DNA from: Verrucomicrobiota bacterium
GTDB lineage: Bacteria > Verrucomicrobiota > Verrucomicrobiia > Limisphaerales > UBA9464
Direction: 5' to 3'
Length of the DNA stretch: 64,000 bases
NCBI GenBank assembly: GCA_947471985.1
Contig: CANIZL010000001.1
Span: 123,639-187,638, forward strand
The notes under the pieces were generated by a model. That model was not told where the DNA came from. It saw only the letters and a program-made list of their open reading frames with translations, and made no database searches. The position numbers and the translations under genes were made by a program. This document shows positions 27,032-34,465 of the stretch, one piece after another. How positions within the stretch are numbered: the stretch's first letter is position 1; every line of letters starts with the position of its first letter.

Positions 27032-27730
27032 CTAGGCTCGGAATTTCTCCGCCAACAGTTTCAACAACGCCTGGGCGGCTGCAGCCGATGAGGCGGGATT
27101 TTGGCCCGTGATCAGCAAACCATCCGTCTGCAGATACACCCCAAAATCCGTGCCCTTGCTGTAAACAGCTCCCGCATTCTTAAGCTTATCTTCCAAGAGA
27201 AAGGGCACGACCTTGTCCAGTTTTACGGCCGCTTCCTCGGTGTTGGAGAAACCGGTTATCCGCTTCCCCTTTATCAGGGAATCTCCGTTGGGCGACTTGA
27301 GCTGGAGCAACGCACACGGCGCATGACAGACCAAAGCCATCGGCTTTCCCTGTTGGTGGAAGGCTTCGAGCAGGGCTACGGAGTCAGAATCATGGGTCAG
27401 ATCCCATAACGGCCCGTGGCCGCCGGAATAAAACACCGCGTCATAATCCGCCGCCTCGACATCACCCAATTTTAGAGTGTTCGCCAGCGTCTGCTTCAGG
27501 GATTGATCCTGGTCCAAGCGCCGGGTAAACGCCGTCTGGGCCTCGGGCGCTTCGCTCTTGGGATCTATCGGCGGTTGACCACCCTTGGGTGACGCCAGAC
27601 TGATGGCAGCACCTGCATCTGCCAACGTATAATATGGGGCGGCGAATTCCTCCACCCAAAAACCGGTTTTCTTGCCCGTGTCGCCCAACTCACCGTGCGA
27701 GGTCAATACGATCAGAATTTTCATGCTCAT
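27032..27730 (-). CDS. DJ-1/PfpI superfamily protein (Hsp31-like)
   Basis: 232 residues. Nucleophilic Cys135 in 'ALVCHAPCALL', preceded by the conserved 'DAVFYSGGHGPLWDL', which supplies the Glu/Gly environment in this family. The length fits the type 1 glutamine-amidotransferase-like Hsp31 branch, which includes glyoxalase III and chaperone or deglycase activities against reactive aldehydes. Starts at 27730 or 27724 (ATG). A near-perfect palindrome lies 88 bp upstream and resembles sites in front of the 41-53 kb genes. Confidence 0.92.
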   Translation of the reverse strand: MSMKILIVLTSHGELGDTGKKTGFWVEEFAAPYYTLADAGAAISLASPKGGQPPIDPKSEAPEAQTAFTRRLDQDQSLKQTLANTLKLGDVEAADYDAVFYSGGHGPLWDLTHDSDSVALLEAFHQQGKPMALVCHAPCALLQLKSPNGDSLIKGKRITGFSNTEEAAVKLDKVVPFLLEDKLKNAGAVYSKGTDFGVYLQTDGLLITGQNPASSAAAAQALLKLLAEKFRA

Positions 27731-27817
27731 GAAACTAGCGATTGTTCGCAGTTCGAGGTCGAAGTTTGGTTTGCCATTCAGATTCCTAAAAATAGCCGGA
27801 GTGAAATTGCCTGCACT

Positions 27818-27830
27818 GGGGTATTACCCC
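27818..27830. promoter_or_regulatory. Candidate operator GGGGTATTACCCC
   Basis: Six-base inverted arms (GGGGTA / TACCCC) around a single T. Located 88 bp upstream of the DJ-1/PfpI start. Related sequences occur at 41216, 51940 and 53245. Confidence 0.5.
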
Positions 27831-27925
27831 ACCAACGAAAGGCAGGCATCCACCTCGGGCTCAACGGAAATGAACCCTTCGGGTGAATGGAGGCTTACGG
27901 CATGCCGCGTCGCGTGGGATCGTGT

Positions 27926-28067
27926 GCTGAAATCGAGATGACAGAACGATGCCGATCCAATGCGCGCCTTCCGGAAGAAAGCAGTGCGGCGGGAGCCGTC
28001 GCCAGAACTGGCCGAGGTGGCGTGCGGCCGTCGTAAATATCTGAAACCCTGCGCGATGGCGCCATGA
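27926..28067 (+). pseudogene. 3' fragment of a second abiEii-like gene
   Basis: Matches abiEii positions about 25448-25580 with a one-base deletion. 'GATCCAATGCGCGCCTTCCG' corresponds to 'GATCCAATGGCGCGCCTTCT', followed by 'GTGCGGCGGGAGCC' in both. After the shift it encodes 'FRKKAVRREPSPELAEV' against 'FWKKAVRREPTPELTEV' in the intact toxin. No start or catalytic part remains. Shows that a second AbiE system once existed here or that the locus was duplicated. Confidence 0.75.
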
Positions 28068-28214
28068 TCCACCCATCCCCGGTAGGCCTATCGCAAACGA
28101 TCAATCGATCTCGTCGGTGACGGAAGGCCCTACCGATGCGCTCCGCTCATCGCGGCCACGAGCGACGGAGGCAACTCGGCCACCTGGGCGAGGTGCAATC
28201 TGCGGCACGGGCAA

Positions 28215-29531
28215 TCAAGTCCCGGGAATTCGGCCAAGAGTTCGAACCACCTCCTTGATCGCTGCCAAGGCTCCACCGGTGAGCGGCGTCTCCGTAGTCA
28301 CGCCCACCGTCACCACAAACCGTTCAAATTCCACGAACCACATCTGTTCGAAGCGGGGGTGCGTGGGGCCCTCCACTCTAAAGATCGTCGCCCTGACCGG
28401 ATGGTCGTCCGCGAAAAACAGTTCGTCGGAAAGAACAGTCCTCCCATTCTTTAAAATATACACATTCCGGAGCCACTCTGGACGGTTGGCAATGGCCAAA
28501 AGCGATCGGTCTGCGATGTGAAAATTAAAGATTTCGTTGGGAATCGGGAATGGAGCCTTGGGTACATTGCGGAGCTGGACACCGGATCTGATTCGGATGC
28601 CAAAGCGTCGATTCAATAGCCACTCGCCGTCCATTGCGACCGGCTCGGCGGTCCGGCGGCACAGCCAATGCAGCAAAGGGTCGCTTGGGCCCTTCTGCGC
28701 AGGCGGTTTCAATTTACGCCGCAACCACCAGCCGATCACCGGCCCCAAAACCTTTCCGATCAAAGCGAAAGGCAGAAACAGCAAACGAATGGCTTGGACC
28801 TGCCGCTGTAGATTCCGCTTCAAATCGGGATCGTCTGACTGCGGAACTTCGCGGGTTTCGAATTGCCGCACGGCGAGGGAGTGGAGGATCCGCCCTGGAG
28901 GTTCCTCCCCGAACGGACGGCGTCGCTCGAAGCGCAAGGGTTCGATTCGCCAGCCCGCGATTTCCGTGGGGGACCCTGATCCGGGAATTCGGAGATCGAA
29001 GTCTCCGGGATGCAGTGCTCCCGCGGAAGCGCCCAGGACCTGGCAGAAGGATCGGCAGGGGAAATCGGAGAAAAGCACTTTGGCCCTTTGGCAACGGCGG
29101 ATGTCGGCCTCGCGCCCCGGAAGACCGAGAACCCGGCAGAGTCGTTCGGGATCTCCATTGATCGGCAGCTTTTGATCGTCGCCGCCAAAGTAGCGTGGAT
29201 TGGAGTTGAAGCTGGCGGTGAGTTCACCGTCTTCCAGGAGATCGTATCCCCAGACGTCACTGTCGGCGATGGTGACTTGCAGGATGATTGGCCAGGTCTG
29301 CAGTTCCGCGAGCAGGCGATCGCCTTCGAGAAAGGCTTCGCTGTAGAGGACGATGGTCCATTCCAGATTGGAAACGAGGCAGAGGTAGCGTTCGTCGTCG
29401 GCGAAATCATCGAACAGCGGGGCGTCGACGGATTGATCGAACCCTTTCCGCTCCAACCAGTGGACCACCTTGTTTCGCACCACATCGGCTTTGGCGTGGT
29501 GCACGAGAAAGTTCCGGTTCCAAGTTCCCAT
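28215..29531 (-). CDS. Unrecognised 438-residue protein
   Basis: No signal peptide. The first 160 residues include 'HHAKADVVRNKVVHWLERKG' and 'WTIVLYSEAFLEGDRLLAEL', with a fold possibly like immunity or SUKH-type domains (a guess by eye). A hydrophobic segment at about 250-270 (LLFLPFALIGKVLGPVIGWW) might be one membrane helix. The C-terminus contains 'FEQMWFVEFERFVVTVGVTT'. ATG at 29531, 47 bp downstream of the methyltransferase stop on the same strand, so probably cotranscribed. Function unknown. Confidence 0.65.
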   Translation of the reverse strand: MGTWNRNFLVHHAKADVVRNKVVHWLERKGFDQSVDAPLFDDFADDERYLCLVSNLEWTIVLYSEAFLEGDRLLAELQTWPIILQVTIADSDVWGYDLLEDGELTASFNSNPRYFGGDDQKLPINGDPERLCRVLGLPGREADIRRCQRAKVLFSDFPCRSFCQVLGASAGALHPGDFDLRIPGSGSPTEIAGWRIEPLRFERRRPFGEEPPGRILHSLAVRQFETREVPQSDDPDLKRNLQRQVQAIRLLFLPFALIGKVLGPVIGWWLRRKLKPPAQKGPSDPLLHWLCRRTAEPVAMDGEWLLNRRFGIRIRSGVQLRNVPKAPFPIPNEIFNFHIADRSLLAIANRPEWLRNVYILKNGRTVLSDELFFADDHPVRATIFRVEGPTHPRFEQMWFVEFERFVVTVGVTTETPLTGGALAAIKEVVRTLGRIPGT

Positions 29532-29578
29532 GAGATTACGTGTCTTCTCGAGACTCCGTGGAAAAACGGATCGTCCGG

Positions 29579-30229
29579 CTATCGCACATAGCTCAGGATC
29601 CAGTAGTAGCGGAGGAACTCGACGCGCACGTTCGTAGCGATTCCCCGGACCGCTTCGCGCAATTCGATCTCCGAGGGGAAATTCTTGAGCACTTCGTGTG
29701 CCGAGCCGTCGTTCAGAGTGCGTAGCTGATAGGTGTTTCCGGCGTCATCCGTCCGGGAGATGGGCGTGCTGCTCCCTTCCACGTAGACGTTGTCCAGGAA
29801 CACAACGCGGGCTCCGGGGGCGAGGACGCGGTGAAAGCTGGTCAGGAATTCACGCAACCGCGATTTCGCGATGTGGGACCACCAGAAGGCTGCCAAGCCT
29901 CCCGTGCAGGGTTGCGAACCGGATTGCAGGGAATACGCCTCGGCCCGGCGGAACGACACACGCTGCGGGGCGATGGGTTTGCCGCGGGCGATGGCCAGCA
30001 CTTCGTCATTGATGTCTGTGGCCAGCACGGATGCGGCCGAACCGGCTACGACTCCGGTCCAATAACCCGTGCCGCAGGCGACCTCGAAGACGTCCCGGCC
30101 AAGGAAGGCGCTTTCGACGAATCTGCGCAATTCCCGGAGATCATCCTGACGTTCCGGTTTTTGGTAGATCCTTTCATACTCCGCTGCCCGTTCGGCGTAG
30201 TACTGGACCATCGTCTCTTCGATCTTCAT
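29579..30229 (-). CDS. Class I SAM-dependent methyltransferase
   Basis: 216 residues. The SAM-binding motif I is 'VFEVACGTGYWTGVVA' (about 46-61), motif II/III acid 'VLATDINDEVL', and later 'RVLAPGARVVFLDNVY' is the family's post-motif strand. Small single-domain enzyme of the UbiE/Methyltransf_25 kind. The substrate cannot be told. First gene of a possible two-gene unit with the unknown gene downstream. Confidence 0.85.
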   Translation of the reverse strand: MKIEETMVQYYAERAAEYERIYQKPERQDDLRELRRFVESAFLGRDVFEVACGTGYWTGVVAGSAASVLATDINDEVLAIARGKPIAPQRVSFRRAEAYSLQSGSQPCTGGLAAFWWSHIAKSRLREFLTSFHRVLAPGARVVFLDNVYVEGSSTPISRTDDAGNTYQLRTLNDGSAHEVLKNFPSEIELREAVRGIATNVRVEFLRYYWILSYVR

Positions 30230-30561
30230 GGCGCGTTCGTGGGTTGAAAGTGTGGCCCGCGGAATTCGATGGGCGAATCGAATTGCAGGCCATAGCCCAG
30301 GGCCACGGATGAATTCACCACCGAAAATCCGGAGGGAAAACTCGGAGCGATTCTGAGTTCGGGCGCTCCGCGGAAAGGCCCGATGGCTGCGCGGGACGGT
30401 GGCGGGGTTTCGAAATGGGCGGCCATTTTTCCTGGGTACGACCCAGTACTTTGGCCATGGGATTCAGCAAGAGACGGCGCCATCTGTCGCGTCCTCGGCC
30501 GTTGGCGGAAAGCCATCGCGGTGCGGTCCGCTTATCGGGGCCACGAGCAATTCAGAAAATG

Positions 30562-30648
30562 AACCGCGGATAACGCGGATGGCGCGGATGGGGGAAGGGA
30601 GAGCCTGACCACTGCCTCCTATCCGCGTGATCCGCGCTAACCGCGGCT
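30562..30648. repeat. Modular hairpin element A
   Basis: Left arm 'ACCGCGGATAACGCGGATGG' plus CGCGGATG, a 30-bp spacer, then right arm 'TATCCGCGTGATCCGCGCTA' plus ACCGCGG. Arms are inverted and each has three nonamers of the form CGCGGATAN. Confidence 0.85.
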
Positions 30649-30848
30649 TTAATCCCGAAACTCCCGCATCTCTTTCCTCCTCCGCATCCCCGCGCCACCG
30701 CGTGACCAGGGTTTCGAGTCGTGTCGCAAAGCGGGCGATCCACGGCTCCTTCGTTGCCCACTTGGCGCCATCCATCGCGTCTTCGACCGTTGACAGAAAG
30801 CCGTTCTGGTGCGCTTTGCTCACCGCGGTCCCGAGCAATTCAGAAAAT

Positions 30849-30938
30849 TAACCGCGGATAACGCGGATGGCGCGGATGGGGGCATTGGAGCGTCGGATCT
30901 CTGCTTCCTATCCGCGTGATCCGCGCTATCCGCGGTTG
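30849..30938. repeat. Modular hairpin element B
   Basis: Same arm structure as element A with a different spacer ('GGGGGCATTGGAGCGTCGGA' region). The arms could form a stem of about 25 bp. Confidence 0.85.
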
Positions 30939-31111
30939 AATTGTTTTGTTTTGGGGACTCGCCGACTGGAAAGTCAGCGTTACCACCACGACCAAGATAC
31001 CGCGGTTTAATCTCGAAACTCCCGCATCTCGTTCTTCCTCCGCGTCCCCGCGCCTCCGCGTGATCGACCTTGGTTGATTCCTTCGGCAAAACGGTATCCG
31101 CGATTTCCGAA

Positions 31112-32518
31112 TCAGGGAACAACGAGTTTGCCGAGGGTGAGCCAGCCGGGCCGAACCGGTGCCGCGTCCGCATTGGCGAAGCGGAGCGGGGGGCCGCCCG
31201 GCAGCGGATTGGGAATACCAAGGAGCAACTGGATTTCGCCGGGCGGGAGTTTGGCGAGATCCAGCGTGACGGCCTGGGTCTGGGTGGTGGCGGGCAACAA
31301 CTGGTTCAAAGCGAAAGGAAGCTTCGCCTCCGCCTCCTGGCCCTCCGGTCGGACAGCCATGAGCCGCACGGGCCAGTCGGCGTAGAACGGCGCCACACCG
31401 TGATTGGTGATCGTCACGGAAACGTTCAGGCGACGGCCGTTCCATTCGGTTGCGGTTTGGGTGACCTGCAATTCGTAACCGAGGCTCCGGACCGCGGCGA
31501 TGGCCCGCTCCCGTTCCTCGGGTTTGAGCGGGCGGGAGGTGCTGGAGTCCATGAGCCACGTGGCGTGAGTCTCGCGGACGGAGCGGGCGAAATCCTGGCC
31601 TTCCGAACACCCCGCAGTGGTCCACAGGCACGGCCAAAGTTCGGGGCGAATCTCGCCGCCAATCGGCGCCGTCCGCCAGCGGTCGAGCGCAGCGGGCCCG
31701 GCTTGGCGCAGGGCGGCGAGGTAAAACCAACCATCCTGTTTGCGGCCGGTTTCCAATGTGGCCCAGGCGAAGGAATCGTCGTGATACCCCATATTGCGCC
31801 CGGCGTTCGCTGCATGGGCGGCGTCGCGGTCGCCGGCCGGGTAGCGCAGCAGTACCGGGGTTCTTCGGAAGGCTGCTTCGTAGGCCGACATCACTTCGGT
31901 TTGCACCGTTTTGGATGCGAACCAGTCCGTGTGCGGATGGCAGTGCCATTCGCCCCAGGTCCCGAGCAGGCCGGCGGTGATGAAACCGATCCGCGGATCG
32001 CCGTCGTACCGGGCACCGAGCGCGGTGATGAAGTTTGTGAGCGCCGCCCGCAGGCGGGGATCTTCATAATCCGGCGTGTGATCGAGGGCCGGGGGGAGCG
32101 GTTGGGTATTGGTATTGGTCCACGCGCGCATTTTCAGTCCGGCGGCGACGAGATACGCCGGCACGCCGGTGGGTTTGCGGGGATATTCCAGATAAACGCG
32201 AAAGATGCTCTGGCAGTGCCGGGCCGCGATGCCGTCGAGCAATTGCTCCAAGGGCGTCCAGTTGAAGTTCGTGGGACCCGTCATCACGGCGGCCAGCGGC
32301 AGGTAATTGAACTCCAGCGAATGCGGAAAGCCCCGCCCTTGCCCCGCGTAAGGAACGAAGCCCTTGAGCGGGTTATCCGCTGGCCCGGGCGCGTAGGTTG
32401 GCCGGAAGATGACCGGCTCCCGGGCTCGTACCGTCGCGGCGCCGAAAAGGATACCGGCAGCCAGTCCCGCGAGGACGACACGGCTGAATCGGCGCAGGCG
32501 GCGGAGTAGGTAGGTCAT
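31112..32518 (-). CDS. Exported DUF4874/DUF4832 protein
   Basis: 468 residues. A basic N-terminus and hydrophobic signal (VVLAGLAAGILFGAATV) precede the family start 'NPLKGFVPYAGQGRGFPHSL', typical of DUF4874. The barrel-like N-terminal domain (about 50-270) has 'RVYLEYPRKPTGVPAYL' and 'GFITAGLLGTWGEWH'. DUF4832 follows (about 275-465). The organisation resembles a TIM-barrel glycosidase with a C-terminal beta domain, so an extracellular sugar-related role is likely but not shown. ATG at 32518. Confidence 0.88.
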   Translation of the reverse strand: MTYLLRRLRRFSRVVLAGLAAGILFGAATVRAREPVIFRPTYAPGPADNPLKGFVPYAGQGRGFPHSLEFNYLPLAAVMTGPTNFNWTPLEQLLDGIAARHCQSIFRVYLEYPRKPTGVPAYLVAAGLKMRAWTNTNTQPLPPALDHTPDYEDPRLRAALTNFITALGARYDGDPRIGFITAGLLGTWGEWHCHPHTDWFASKTVQTEVMSAYEAAFRRTPVLLRYPAGDRDAAHAANAGRNMGYHDDSFAWATLETGRKQDGWFYLAALRQAGPAALDRWRTAPIGGEIRPELWPCLWTTAGCSEGQDFARSVRETHATWLMDSSTSRPLKPEERERAIAAVRSLGYELQVTQTATEWNGRRLNVSVTITNHGVAPFYADWPVRLMAVRPEGQEAEAKLPFALNQLLPATTQTQAVTLDLAKLPPGEIQLLLGIPNPLPGGPPLRFANADAAPVRPGWLTLGKLVVP

Positions 32519-32679
32519 GGAAATTAGAGTCGATTAGGAGGTCACCCGTTCCAAGGGTGATCGACGGTGTTCAACTCAAGGAGTCTCGACGCCGGTTCCG
32601 TCATCTCGATGGGATTTCGTAAGGTGGCTGGCCACGGAATTCGATCCTGAATTCCCCCAGCGGATAAAGCCTGGGTGGG

Positions 32680-33417
32680 TCACGTCGGCAGCGGGGGCGG
32701 AGCTGTGGTCTTGGGTTCCCAGATCACATCCACCGTCCAGCGGGCATCGTCAACTCCGGGGCCGTCGGTTGAATTCAGTTCGAGTTCAATCAGGACGCCA
32801 CCACCGGCGACGAGCACTCCGGCCGCGAGCAGGGAAACGGTGAGTGCCGGATTCACGGCTTTGGTCACCGCGTTGCGGCGTTTGAAGCGGATGCGGCGTC
32901 CTCCGGGTTCGGTGGCGGAGGCAGCGGATATTCGGATCGCCAGATCGGCCGCCGTCGTTACATCCTTCAACAGGAGGTCGATGATCGCCTTGGCGACGCC
33001 GGCGGGTGGTAGAACCAATTCCAAATTCGGAATAGGGCTTTTCAGGAAACGTGTCCCGGAACCCTTCGCCGACATGGACACGGAAAAGCGGCTGGAGGAA
33101 TCCACCAGGTTTTGGACGAGGCACACCGCGCGCCGCCGGCCGTCCTGCTTGATGATCCCGAGGTGAAAGTGGGAGTCACCGACCTCAAAAATGCTTCGCG
33201 GATCGACGATCTGCGCCAGGACATCCGGGAAAATGTCCGGCTTGCTCTGCAACCGCCAATTCCACCAACCCAGTCCCGCCAGGGCCATCAGGATAAGGCC
33301 GAAGAGCACCTTACTGCCCAGGCGATATTCGTCGGCAATATTCCCTCCCCACGCGAAGATCGCGCAGGGAATCAATCCCAGCACCAGGAAGACCATCAAA
33401 GTCTCCCGCCAGTTCAT
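32680..33417 (-). CDS. Unrecognised membrane protein with two N-terminal helices
   Basis: 245 residues from the ATG at 33417 (an ATG at 33441 adds eight). Two hydrophobic helices in the first 55 residues (LMVFLVLGLIPCAIFAWGG, VLFGLILMALAGLGWW) precede a beta-rich domain (about 70-165; 'GDSHFHLGIIKQDGRRRAVC'). A third hydrophobic stretch lies near 195-215. The protein ends in a Pro/Thr tail. No family was recognised. Neighbouring genes concern the cell surface. Confidence 0.6.
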   Translation of the reverse strand: MNWRETLMVFLVLGLIPCAIFAWGGNIADEYRLGSKVLFGLILMALAGLGWWNWRLQSKPDIFPDVLAQIVDPRSIFEVGDSHFHLGIIKQDGRRRAVCLVQNLVDSSSRFSVSMSAKGSGTRFLKSPIPNLELVLPPAGVAKAIIDLLLKDVTTAADLAIRISAASATEPGGRRIRFKRRNAVTKAVNPALTVSLLAAGVLVAGGGVLIELELNSTDGPGVDDARWTVDVIWEPKTTAPPPLPT

Positions 33418-33591
33418 TGCACGCGCACCCATGTCGTACACGCTAGGGGGCCCTAATTATGGCGACCAACGAATTTGCCGGCGTCGGCCCGGGCAGTCGC
33501 GCTGATTCCTCGTTGCCTTTTTCGCCTTTGGTAATAATTCGGCCGATTCTGGCTGAATGCCATTGGCCCGGCAGGTGCCGCTGCGTCGCGA

Positions 33592-34188
33592 CTACTTGAC
33601 CGGGATCTGGATCGTGACGCCCATGTCCTGGATCCGGGCCTTGGCCTCGGCCACGTCTGTTTCCATTTGCTTCAGCTGATCCTTTAAAGTCTCCAGACCC
33701 AAACGTTCACGTTGGAGTGCACGTTGGCTTCGCCACTCCCTAATTTCGGCGGGGATCTGGTTGGCGATGGCTGCGGCCATTTCGCGATCGCGATCAAAGA
33801 CCGTGGCCGTGAAGAGTTCGGTCCGGGGATCGAAATCGACTTCCAAGTTGGCGTTCAGGATTTCCAGCGCGGCCAGCGCTGACATTTCCGCTCGGCCTTC
33901 GCGCCGGGCATACAATTGATCCAGCTTTAGGTGCTGAATGACGTTGGTGAGAACGTTGGCTGATCTCATCATCTGGAGTTGCGAGGCCACGAGTTGCCGT
34001 AGAGCCTTTTCGCCGACTTCGAGGCGCAAAAAATCGTCATGAAACTCAGGCAGCGTCGAAAAATAATGGGCTTGGCTGGAGTACACCATGGGCGAAAGCG
34101 CATTGGCCAATAACGACACCCCAACCGCCGCCGCGAAGGTGGCACCGACGAGCTGCCACCGCGCACGGACGAGGTAATACAGATTCAT
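33592..34188 (-). CDS. Wzz-like chain-length domain protein, short form
   Basis: 198 residues from the ATG at 34188. One N-terminal transmembrane helix (LVGATFAAAVGVSLLANAL) and a periplasmic part resembling the Wzz N-terminal domain ('YSSQAHYFSTLPEF', 'VVFDRDREMAAAIANQIPAE' type sequence). A coiled-coil stretch follows (about 145-185, 'LKDQLKQMETDVAEAKARI'). It lacks the second transmembrane helix that closes regular Wzz proteins, and no glycan polymerase or flippase is nearby. May be a remnant or an accessory factor. Confidence 0.55.
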   Translation of the reverse strand: MNLYYLVRARWQLVGATFAAAVGVSLLANALSPMVYSSQAHYFSTLPEFHDDFLRLEVGEKALRQLVASQLQMMRSANVLTNVIQHLKLDQLYARREGRAEMSALAALEILNANLEVDFDPRTELFTATVFDRDREMAAAIANQIPAEIREWRSQRALQRERLGLETLKDQLKQMETDVAEAKARIQDMGVTIQIPVK

Positions 34189-34356
34189 AGGTGTCGAAAT
34201 AATTGGGCCAAGTTGCTCTCTCGTCGCGCCACACCGCGAATTCTCCGTTCGGGAATCGGTTCCGTGTCCGAAGACTGCGGCGGTTGATCCGCCGGAGCAA
34301 GGGGGAATCGGGTTGAAGGGCGAGGGCCGGGGGGGCGCGCTGGCGCTCAAGACAAT

Positions 34357-34390
34357 TTAACCGCGGATAGCGCGGATAACGCGGATAGGA
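34357..34390. repeat. Single arm of the modular hairpin repeat
   Basis: 'AACCGCGGATAGCGCGGATA' plus ACGCGGATAGG, i.e. the left arm with three CGCGGATAN units. No right arm is present. Confidence 0.75.
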
Positions 34391-34465
34391 GGGGATACAT
34401 GAACCGCGAGTTGAACCAATGCGCCGATTTGCCGGCTGATTTCGCGTCCGTCCTGGAGCGCTGGG

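Larger units (their letters stand above)
27731..28214. other. Intergenic region with a palindrome and a toxin-gene fragment
   Basis: 484 bp between divergent or remnant genes. It holds the GGGGTAtTACCCC site and the abiEii-like fragment listed separately. The segment 28137-28167 resembles part of the duplicated block at 30.5 kb ('TCCGCTCATCGCGGCCACGA'). Confidence 0.6.
30477..31063. repeat. Tandem duplication of a composite block (two units)
   Basis: Unit 1 30477-30706, unit 2 30765-31063. Shared parts in order: 'GCGCCATC..TCGCGTC', 'GAGCAATTCAGAAAAT', the CGCGGAT hairpin, and 'CGAAACTCCCGCATCTC' followed by 'TCCCCGCGCC.CCGCGTGA'. Unit 2 carries an extra segment of about 65 bp (30939-31003). 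A partial similarity also occurs near 28137. Confidence 0.75.
30230..31111. other. Repeat-rich intergenic region, no gene
   Basis: About 880 bp made largely of two copies of a composite block (30477-30706 and 30765-31063), each with one modular hairpin element. No coding frame with recognisable features was found. Confidence 0.7.
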
